Below, piece by piece: positions 1 through 4,841 of a stretch of 7,305 nucleotides of DNA. Each line of letters starts with the position of its first letter. The first letter of the stretch is position 1. The position numbers and the translations under genes were made by a program. Below the pieces are notes generated by a model. The model saw only the letters and a program-made list of their open reading frames with translations. It was not told the origin of the DNA and did no database searches. Source of the stretch: Clostridia bacterium (GTDB lineage: Bacteria > Bacillota_A > Clostridia > Christensenellales > CAG-138); the NCBI GenBank assembly GCA_017553815.1, contig JAFZJT010000189.1, forward strand, positions 1 to 7,305. Direction: 5' to 3'.

Positions 1-495
1 ACCGTTCCCGATGGAGCGAACTACACCATCGACTACACCGATTGGAACTGGTATACGGAGGAAGATGGCAACACAATGTCCCACTCCGACGTGTTCGACA
101 ACGAGGAATACGCTTACTATCAGTATTTCGAGATCGTTCCCGCCGAGGGATATGTTTTTGCCGATGAAGTCACCGTTACGATAAACGGTGATCCCGCTTT
201 GGCTGATTTCTTCGGCTGGGATGAGGAATTTGGCTGCTTCTATGTCTACACCATAGACTTCTCCGTTGTGGCGCCCGTGAGCGGCATCCTCGGCGACGTG
301 GATCTGGACGGCGACGTTGACACCGCGGACGCGCTTCTCGCGCTGCGTTACGTGATGGGTCTTGTTGATCTGAATGAAGATCAGCTCGCGCAGGCCGAAG
401 TCACCGGCGATGAGAACGTTTCCGTGGCCGACTGCCTGCTCATCCTCCGCAAGGCGATGGGCGTTATCGACAGCTTCCCCGCAGAGGAACCGTAA
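1..495 (+). CDS. C-terminal part of a secreted dockerin protein (5' end outside window)
   Basis: The frame is open from base 1 to the TAA at 493-495, giving 164 residues. An internal ATG at 76 has no Shine-Dalgarno sequence and lies inside a conserved module, so the gene starts upstream of the window. Residues 1 to about 95 form one copy of the Ig-like module that recurs in the next three genes: TVPDGANY, DWNW, VFDNEEY, EGYVFADE and TINGD. Residues 97-164 are a two-repeat type I dockerin. Its first calcium loop, DVDLDGDVDTAD, is canonical. Its second, EVTGDENVSVAD, is degenerate, with Glu at position 1, Thr at 3 and Glu in place of the usual Gly at 6. The dockerin should bind a cohesin-bearing partner outside the cell, but none is encoded here. 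A terminator follows 32 bases after the stop. The product was presumably exported, although its signal peptide is not in view. Overall function is unknown. Confidence 0.9.
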   Translation, partial: TVPDGANYTIDYTDWNWYTEEDGNTMSHSDVFDNEEYAYYQYFEIVPAEGYVFADEVTVTINGDPALADFFGWDEEFGCFYVYTIDFSVVAPVSGILGDVDLDGDVDTADALLALRYVMGLVDLNEDQLAQAEVTGDENVSVADCLLILRKAMGVIDSFPAEEP

Positions 496-527
496 GCAAT
501 AATCGAATAGGGCGTTTGCCCGAGTAT

Positions 528-560
528 CCGCCGACCCGCAAAAGGGTCGGCGGGTTTTTT
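528..560 (+). terminator. Rho-independent terminator of the first dockerin gene
   Basis: A perfect 10-bp GC-rich stem pairs CCGCCGACCC (528-537) with GGGTCGGCGG (544-553) around the loop GCAAAA. One G and six T residues follow. It separates this gene from the next promoter. Confidence 0.93.
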
Positions 561-636
561 ATCGGCGGGGGAGAGCCGCACATCCCTTTAAATGCCGCTC
601 CCATCCTATATTTCGCAAGAACACCAGTTTTTCGCC

Positions 637-665
637 TTGATTATCGAACGAAAGGCTGATATAAT
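637..665 (+). promoter_or_regulatory. Sigma-A-type promoter of the DUF2436 dockerin gene
   Basis: The -35 box is TTGATT (637-642), the spacer is 17 bp, and the -10 box is TATAAT (660-665), preceded by TG one base upstream (extended -10). Predicted transcription start is near 671-673, about 40 bases before the start codon. The same architecture recurs before the next two genes. Confidence 0.85.
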
Positions 666-672
666 ATAAAAG

Positions 673-688
673 ATGCGCAGAGGCGCAT
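673..688 (+). promoter_or_regulatory. 5'-terminal mRNA stem-loop
   Basis: ATGCGC (673-678) pairs perfectly with GCGCAT (683-688) around the loop AGAG. It starts about 8 bases after the -10 box, so it should lie at the extreme 5' end of the transcript. Hairpins in this place can protect Firmicute mRNAs from 5'-end-dependent decay. That role is inferred here. Confidence 0.5.
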
Positions 689-713
689 ACATTCATTAAA
701 CGGAGGAAAGAAC

Positions 714-2258
714 ATGACCAAGAAGATCATCAGCATCCTTGTTGCGGCGATGATGGCTCTCTGCCTTATTCCCGCCGTCGGCCTTGCCGAGGCAAGGGTC
801 GAAACCCGTCCCGGCTCCGAAAACGAAGTCACGGTCGTTTTGAACGTTCCCGAGGATATCTGGGGGGACGGCACCGGCTATCAGATGCTCCTCGACGCGG
901 ACGCGACCGCGTACGGCACGATCATCCCCGAACCAGGCGTCGCAGGCAAATACACGGGCAACAATTACGACGAGTTTGAGTACATGATCCCCGAGAATGC
1001 GGACTGCTCCGCATCCGCTTCCAACATCGTTATCCTTGGAAGCATGCAGATCAACATCCCCGCGGGCACCTACGACTACATGATCACCAATCCCGACAAC
1101 GCCGGAAGCATCTGGATCGCCTCCGCTTACGGCAACGTCAGCGGCCGCGAGGACGATTTCGTTTTCGAGGCAAACAAGACCTACACCTTCACCCTCTCCC
1201 GGTACGAGACCTATGACCGCGTGGACCTCGAAGTGACCGACGGCGTTGCCGACCCCAGCGTCATTACCACCGTTGCCGTTACGAATTTCGTTGAGCCCGT
1301 TTGGGGCGAGGCTCCCGCTTACGACGTGACCGTTCCGAGCAGCGCGAACTATTCCATCACCTATGCGGATTGGAATTGGGAGGCCGACTTGGACGGCGAA
1401 CAGCTCGTTGACGGCGATATCTTCGATAACGAGGAGTATGGCTATTTCATGTTCTTTATCATCGAGGCGAACGACGGCTACACCTTCTCCGAGGACGTTC
1501 TTATCACCGTGAACGGTCATGCGGATTACGTTGGTCCCAACTACATCGATGCGACCGAGATCATCGTTGCGACCGTTGATTTCTTCGTTTCCGAGCCCAT
1601 CGATCTCGACGATGCGCTGAACGTAGAAGGCGGTACCATCCACTTCGAGTCCGAGGGCGAGTATCCCTGGGTCGGCGTTGAGGATGAGGACGGCACCCTG
1701 TACGCCATGAGCGGCAATGCGGGCATTGGCTCCAGCGATTCCGTGCTCACCGCGGTTGTGACCGTTGAAGAGGGCGCGACCGTTACCTTCGATTTCCAGG
1801 CTTGGGGCGAGGGCACAGGCACCTATTGGGATTACTGCGAATTCGCGGTGGACGGCGAGCGCCGGGGCTACTGGGGCGCGTATCAGAACGAGGAGTGGGA
1901 GACCTTCACCTCCGCTCCCCTGACCGCGGGCGAGCATATCCTCACTTGGACCTATCATAAGGACGGCACCATCAATAAGCCTGGTGACTGCTTCATGATC
2001 GACAACGTTTCGGTTCCCGTGACAGAGCCCACTGACCCCGAGCCCACCGAAGTGCTTGGCGACGTGGATATGGACGGCGACGTTGACACCGCGGACGCGC
2101 TTCTCGCGCTTCGCTATTCGATGGGCCTTATCGAGCTCACCGAGCAGCAGCTTGCGCAGGCCGAGGTTGACGGCGACGGCGAAGTCACCATCGTGGACTC
2201 CCTGCTCATCATCCGCAAGGCGATGGAGCTTATCGAAAGCTTCCCCGCCGAGAACTGA
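714..2258 (+). CDS. Secreted dockerin protein with gingipain-type DUF2436-like domain
   Basis: The product has 514 residues. GGAGG (702-706) lies 7 bases before the ATG. Residues 1-25 are a Sec signal peptide (TKK, hydrophobic core, cleavage near GLA/EA or AEA/RV); C17 is not in a good lipobox. Residues about 38-176 resemble DUF2436 of Porphyromonas gingipains and hemagglutinin A: PEDIWGDGTGYQMLLDAD, YGTIIP, EFEYMIPENAD, IPAGTYDYMITNP, WIA and YTFTL. Residues about 183-295 are the array's Ig-like module (WGEAPAYDVTVP, DWNW, GYTFSED, ITVNG). Residues about 298-434 are a beta-sandwich domain (GGTIHFESEGEYPW, SGNAG, FDFQAWGEGTGTYWD, AGEHILTWTYHKD, FMIDNV) related to one in the last gene. After the linker TEPTDPEPTEV, residues 448-514 are the dockerin; loop 1 is canonical and loop 2 starts with Glu (EVDGDGEVTIVD). 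No enzyme active site is visible. It probably acts outside the cell as a binding protein. The DUF2436 assignment is from recognised motifs, not a profile search. Confidence 0.93.
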   Translation: MTKKIISILVAAMMALCLIPAVGLAEARVETRPGSENEVTVVLNVPEDIWGDGTGYQMLLDADATAYGTIIPEPGVAGKYTGNNYDEFEYMIPENADCSASASNIVILGSMQINIPAGTYDYMITNPDNAGSIWIASAYGNVSGREDDFVFEANKTYTFTLSRYETYDRVDLEVTDGVADPSVITTVAVTNFVEPVWGEAPAYDVTVPSSANYSITYADWNWEADLDGEQLVDGDIFDNEEYGYFMFFIIEANDGYTFSEDVLITVNGHADYVGPNYIDATEIIVATVDFFVSEPIDLDDALNVEGGTIHFESEGEYPWVGVEDEDGTLYAMSGNAGIGSSDSVLTAVVTVEEGATVTFDFQAWGEGTGTYWDYCEFAVDGERRGYWGAYQNEEWETFTSAPLTAGEHILTWTYHKDGTINKPGDCFMIDNVSVPVTEPTDPEPTEVLGDVDMDGDVDTADALLALRYSMGLIELTEQQLAQAEVDGDGEVTIVDSLLIIRKAMELIESFPAEN

Positions 2259-2320
2259 GCTTTCGGCTCGATTTTAACCGAATAAACGGCGCCGCCGACC
2301 CGATTTTGCGGGTCGGCGGC
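2055..2320 (+). repeat. Direct repeat, copy 1: dockerin coding sequence plus terminator
   Basis: This 266-bp block runs from the first dockerin codon through the stop codon to the end of the terminator stem. It aligns without gaps to 4405-4670. I count 13 differences, about 95% identity. Similarity stops just upstream at the dockerin boundary, so dockerin, stop and terminator behave as one duplicated unit. Confidence 0.9.
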
Positions 2321-2329
2321 TTTTCTTTG
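2291..2329 (+). terminator. Rho-independent terminator of the DUF2436 dockerin gene
   Basis: A perfect 12-bp stem pairs GCCGCCGACCCG (2291-2302) with 2309-2320 around a 6-base loop. TTTTCTTTG follows. The stem core CCGCCGACCC is shared with the terminator at 528-560. Confidence 0.93.
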
Positions 2330-2347
2330 TCGAGGAGGAACGATGTA

Positions 2348-2367
2348 ATACTAAACTCTGACTAAAA
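2348..2367 (+). repeat. Left terminal inverted repeat of the MITE-like element
   Basis: The sequence is ATACTAAACTCTGACTAAAA. It is the reverse complement of 2484-2503 except at two positions, both transition-type differences (A/G and C/T). Confidence 0.8.
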
Positions 2368-2502
2368 CAGGACTTCTTGCCGATTGTTTTCCGCCCTGAT
2401 CTCTCTTCGCTCAATGATACTCCATATAGCCCCGCTCCGTTCGACTTCGACAGGAAGAAAAACTCCCCGGCAATTTAGTACGCTTTTAATCAGAGCTTAG
2501 TA
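2349..2502. mobile_element. Putative MITE-like element, about 150 bp, flanked by TA
   Basis: Two 20-base inverted repeats, 2348-2367 and 2484-2503, match at 18 of 20 positions. TA lies at the symmetric edges (2349-2350 and 2501-2502). A TA target-site duplication would fit the IS630/Tc1-mariner style. Inside the ends, complementarity continues imperfectly (TTGCCG near 2377-2382 against CGGCAA at 2468-2473), so the whole element could fold as a long imperfect hairpin. It contains no meaningful ORF. It lies between the preceding terminator and the next promoter. It accounts for most of the gene-free stretch 2259-2610; the flanks 2330-2348 and 2504-2526 hold nothing else I can support. Mobility is inferred from structure alone. 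Confidence 0.6.
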
Positions 2503-2503
2503 T
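2484..2503 (-). repeat. Right terminal inverted repeat of the MITE-like element
   Basis: Read on the minus strand it is ATACTAAGCTCTGATTAAAA, matching the left repeat at 18 of 20 positions. Confidence 0.8.
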
Positions 2504-2526
2504 AAGGATCCGACTCGGGTTTCTGC

Positions 2527-2555
2527 TTGCAAAAGTATACGGGAGCTGATATAAT
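2527..2555 (+). promoter_or_regulatory. Sigma-A-type promoter of the tandem cleaved-adhesin gene
   Basis: The -35 box is TTGCAA (2527-2532), the spacer is 17 bp, and the -10 box is TATAAT (2550-2555) with an upstream TG (TGATATAAT). It begins 23 bases outside the right end of the MITE-like element, so the core promoter is intact. Predicted transcription start is about 2561-2563. Confidence 0.87.
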
Positions 2556-2559
2556 ATAA

Positions 2560-2586
2560 GTACCGCACGCTGTAAACGTGCAGTAC
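2560..2586 (+). promoter_or_regulatory. 5'-terminal mRNA stem-loop
   Basis: GTAC (2560-2563) pairs with GTAC (2583-2586), and GCACG (2565-2569) with CGTGC (2577-2581), leaving one internal C/A mismatch and a 7-base loop. It sits at the predicted 5' end of the mRNA, like the hairpins before the other two complete genes but with a different sequence. Confidence 0.55.
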
Positions 2587-2597
2587 AATATCTCCAC

Positions 2598-2603
2598 AGG
2601 AGG
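2598..2603 (+). promoter_or_regulatory. Ribosome binding site deciding the start at 2611
   Basis: AGGAGG lies 7 bases before ATG 2611. An in-frame GTG at 2578 would add 11 residues, but it lies upstream of this site and inside the leader hairpin, so it is not the start. TCTCC just upstream (2591-2595) could pair with GGAGG (2599-2603) around ACA and partly mask the site. Confidence 0.9.
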
Positions 2604-2610
2604 AAAAACA

Positions 2611-4608
2611 ATGACCAAGAAACTTATCAGCATCTTCGTTGCGGCAATGATGATATTGAGCATCGTTCCCGCAGCGGCATTCGCGCGTGAAGCCGTAAGG
2701 GAGCCCGCCCCCGCGACCGAAAAAGCGCTCGTATCCTGGGATTTTGAGACCGATCCCGCCGAGGACGGCTGGCAGTTCGTGGATGAAGACGGCGACGGCT
2801 ATAACTGGATATGGACGAACGAGACGGCAAGCAGCGGGGATAAATCCATCATGTCCGAATCCTACCGCTCAGGCGGAATATATCTGCAACCGGATAACTG
2901 GGCGATCTCTCCGGAATTCGTTGTTCCCGATGAGGGTGCGGAGCTCAGCTTCTTTTTGAAGAACTATTTGCTTAGCTTTCCCGAGACATTCAGTGTTTAC
3001 GTTATACCCGCCGATGGCGATCCCGACGTGATCGCTGCCAATGAGAGCGTTGCGACCGATACCTGGGTCAAATTGACCTACGATATCTCCGCTCATTCGG
3101 GCGAGACGGTCAGCATTGCGATCCGTCACCACAACTCCTACGATAACTGGAAGTTCTATATCGACGACATCAAGATATCCCTGCCCCGGTCTTCCGACGT
3201 TATTTATGAGGCCAACGTCAGCGGCTTCCCCGAAAAGATCTTTGCCGGAATGACCGTCGGCGAGTTGGCAGAGCAGCTCTATATCACAGGGGACGCGAAT
3301 TATGAGCTCGTATGGACCGGGGCGCTTGACGCCGATGGCTACGATCTTGATTACGATATTGTGTTTGAAGCGGGAGAGACATACTTCCTCTATGGCGATT
3401 TGCACCCTGCAGAAGGCATGACCTTCGATGGGGATGCGTTTTTGACGGCAAACGGCGGTGCGATCGAAACCTACCCCATGTACACATACGTTATGGAAGG
3501 CGGAACATATGCCGGTGTTTTCGTGCGATACGATTGCATCGAAGCGCCAGCGGCAGGCTTCTACTTCGAGACCGATCCCGCCGAAGAGGGATGGGTATTC
3601 GTTGACAGCGACGGCGACGGCAACAACTGGTATTGGCTTTACTATGGCGTGAATGCAACGATGAATATGGCGTATGAAGGCAACGGCCTTCTGTCCTCCG
3701 CTTCGTACAGCGGTTCCGCACTTACCCCCGATAACTGGGCGATCTCCCCCGAGTTCGAGGTTCCCGCAGTTGACGGCACGGTCGGTATGTATATCGGTGC
3801 GCAGGATCCGAATTGGCACCAGGAGCATTTCGCTGTTTACGTCGGCATCGGCACGGACGTTGGGAGCTACACCATGCTCTCCGAGGAGCTCGTTGCAGAG
3901 GCTGCCTATACCTATTACGAATTCGATCTTTCCGAGTATGCGGGCGAGACGATAAGCATTGCGATCCGCCACTTCAACGTAACCGATATGTTCCGCATCA
4001 ACCTCGATCAGGTGGAGGTGTTCGGTTCCGATGAGGAGACGCCCATCGATCCAATCATCTCCACTGTTGAGATCCTCGGATTCGATTTGCCCGTTTTCGG
4101 CGGCAATCCCGATCACGACGTTTCCGTGCCAGAGGGCGCGCATTATACCCTGACCAAGGTCGAGTGGCACAACATGGGCAAGGGAATCATCGATCCCGAT
4201 TACGAGTTTGTTGCGGGCTCCTACTACGTAGTATTCGAGTTCGCGCCCGAGGAGGGCTATGAGTTCGCTCCCGTTTACGAGACCACCATGCTTATCAACG
4301 GCAGCAGCGAGCTTGTGGGCGCAATGCTCTTCTGCTATTCCTACCCGACGCTCTACCACATGGAGACAGCCAATCTCGTCGTTGAGGAGCCGACGATCGG
4401 CACTCTCGGCGACGTAGATATGGACGGCGACGTTGACACCGCGGATGCGCTTCTTGCGCTGCGCTATTCGATGGGTCTTATCGAGCTCACCGAGGAGCAG
4501 CTTGTGCAGACCGAGGTTGACGGCGACGGCGAAGTCACCATCGTGGACTCCCTGCTCATCATCCGCAAGGCGCTGGAGCTTATCGAAAGCTTTCCCGCCG
4601 AGAACTGA
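2611..4608 (+). CDS. Secreted dockerin protein with two cleaved-adhesin + Ig-like units
   Basis: The product has 665 residues from ATG 2611. Residues 1-25 are a Sec signal peptide (TKKLISIFVAAMM, cleavage near AFA/RE). Residues about 39-193 are a cleaved-adhesin / choice-of-anchor J domain: WDFETDPAEDGW, the probable calcium motif DEDGDGYNW, PDNWAISPEF and SIAIRHHN ending in IDDI. Residues about 194-315 are a divergent Ig-like module (EGMTFDGDAFLTANGG). Residues about 316-474 are a second cleaved-adhesin domain (FETDPAEEGW, DSDGDGNNW, PDNWAISPEF, SIAIRHFNVTDMF, LDQVEVFG). Residues about 482-594 are a second Ig-like module (VPEGAHY, EEGYEFA, INGS). Residues 599-665 are a dockerin nearly identical to that of the preceding gene, with Glu opening loop 2. 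This order implies an internal duplication of a two-domain unit. Cleaved-adhesin domains are best known from gingipains, where they take part in protein or haem binding and adhesion. The ligand here is unknown and no enzyme site is seen. Confidence 0.94.
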   Translation: MTKKLISIFVAAMMILSIVPAAAFAREAVREPAPATEKALVSWDFETDPAEDGWQFVDEDGDGYNWIWTNETASSGDKSIMSESYRSGGIYLQPDNWAISPEFVVPDEGAELSFFLKNYLLSFPETFSVYVIPADGDPDVIAANESVATDTWVKLTYDISAHSGETVSIAIRHHNSYDNWKFYIDDIKISLPRSSDVIYEANVSGFPEKIFAGMTVGELAEQLYITGDANYELVWTGALDADGYDLDYDIVFEAGETYFLYGDLHPAEGMTFDGDAFLTANGGAIETYPMYTYVMEGGTYAGVFVRYDCIEAPAAGFYFETDPAEEGWVFVDSDGDGNNWYWLYYGVNATMNMAYEGNGLLSSASYSGSALTPDNWAISPEFEVPAVDGTVGMYIGAQDPNWHQEHFAVYVGIGTDVGSYTMLSEELVAEAAYTYYEFDLSEYAGETISIAIRHFNVTDMFRINLDQVEVFGSDEETPIDPIISTVEILGFDLPVFGGNPDHDVSVPEGAHYTLTKVEWHNMGKGIIDPDYEFVAGSYYVVFEFAPEEGYEFAPVYETTMLINGSSELVGAMLFCYSYPTLYHMETANLVVEEPTIGTLGDVDMDGDVDTADALLALRYSMGLIELTEEQLVQTEVDGDGEVTIVDSLLIIRKALELIESFPAEN

Positions 4609-4670
4609 GCTTTCGGCTCGATTTTAACCGAATAAACGGCGCTGCCGACCCGATTTTGCGGATCGGCGGC
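4405..4670 (+). repeat. Direct repeat, copy 2: dockerin coding sequence plus terminator
   Basis: This is the gap-free counterpart of 2055-2320 at an offset of 2350 bases. Of 13 differences, 11 are in coding sequence (7 silent; replacements Q/E, A/V, A/T, M/L) and 2 are in the terminator stem. The bases between stop codon and terminator are identical. Confidence 0.9.
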
Positions 4671-4679
4671 GTTTTTTTT
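4641..4679 (+). terminator. Rho-independent terminator of the tandem cleaved-adhesin gene
   Basis: The stem pairs 4641-4652 with 4659-4670 around ATTTTG, followed by G and eight T residues. Compared with the duplicate at 2291-2329 it carries one G-T wobble (4643/4668) and one C/A mismatch (4649/4662), but should still terminate. Confidence 0.9.
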
Positions 4680-4680
4680 C

Positions 4681-4753
4681 GCTAAAAAATCCTTTTCGGA
4701 ATTGAGTTTATGCAAAAAATGAAATAATATATTGGAAAAATAGCAATTTTTGC
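4681..4753 (+). promoter_or_regulatory. AT-rich upstream region with possible second promoter
   Basis: The region is A/T-rich, unlike the surrounding GC-rich DNA, and abuts the -35 box at 4754, so it could act as an UP element. It also holds TTGAGT (4702-4707), a 17-bp gap and TAATAT (4725-4730), a plausible weaker tandem promoter. GCAAAAA (4712-4718) and TTTTTGC (4747-4753) form a 7-bp inverted repeat. None of these functions is certain. Confidence 0.4.
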
Positions 4754-4782
4754 TTGCAACTATATATGGACAATGATATAAT
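4754..4782 (+). promoter_or_regulatory. Sigma-A-type promoter of the three-Ig-module dockerin gene
   Basis: The -35 box is TTGCAA (4754-4759), the spacer is 17 bp, and the -10 box is TATAAT (4777-4782) with an extended-10 TG. The -35 hexamer, spacing and TGATATAATATA block match the promoter at 2527-2555. Confidence 0.88.
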
Positions 4783-4791
4783 ATAGCCAAC

Positions 4792-4810
4792 GCATATCGT
4801 TTGTATGTGC
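4792..4810 (+). promoter_or_regulatory. 5'-terminal mRNA stem-loop
   Basis: GCATAT (4792-4797) pairs with ATGTGC (4805-4810), with one wobble pair and a 7-base loop. It begins 10 bases after the -10 box, as in the two preceding genes, but its sequence differs. Confidence 0.45.
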
Positions 4811-4825
4811 ATGAAAAATGTCTAC

Positions 4826-4831
4826 AGGAGG
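4826..4831 (+). promoter_or_regulatory. Ribosome binding site deciding the start at 4842
   Basis: AGGAGG lies 10 bases before ATG 4842. An in-frame ATG at 4818 precedes this site and would put eight non-signal residues before the MKK signal-peptide start, so 4842 is the better start. The context CTACAGGAGGAAA resembles CCACAGGAGGAAA at 2594-2606. Confidence 0.88.
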
Positions 4832-4841
4832 AAACAAGCAA

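Noticed and set aside
496..713. Possible riboswitch or small RNA between the first two genes
   Set aside because: After the terminator and promoter are assigned, about 75 bases remain with no convincing structured motif.
714..800. Lipoprotein signal, because of a Cys at residue 17
   Set aside because: The Cys lies inside the hydrophobic core with MAL before it, which does not fit a lipobox. A signal peptidase I site follows.
696..1958. 420-codon minus-strand open frame
   Set aside because: It lies opposite the DUF2436 dockerin gene, has no promoter or ribosome site, and its residue pattern is what the reverse complement of Asp/Glu/Gly-rich, GC-rich codons gives.
2234..2265. 8-bp inverted repeat CGAAAGCT / AGCTTTCG around the stop codon
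   Set aside because: The 16-base loop has no T run after it, and a much stronger terminator lies just downstream.
2331..2348. AGGAGG followed by ATG-TAA at the left edge of the MITE-like element, as if a gene start was interrupted
   Set aside because: The stop codon directly follows the ATG, and removing the element at the symmetric TA still leaves ATG-TAA. It looks accidental.
2869..4359. 496-codon minus-strand open frame
   Set aside because: It is antisense to a well-supported gene with signal peptide and known domains. It shows no recognisable motif of its own.
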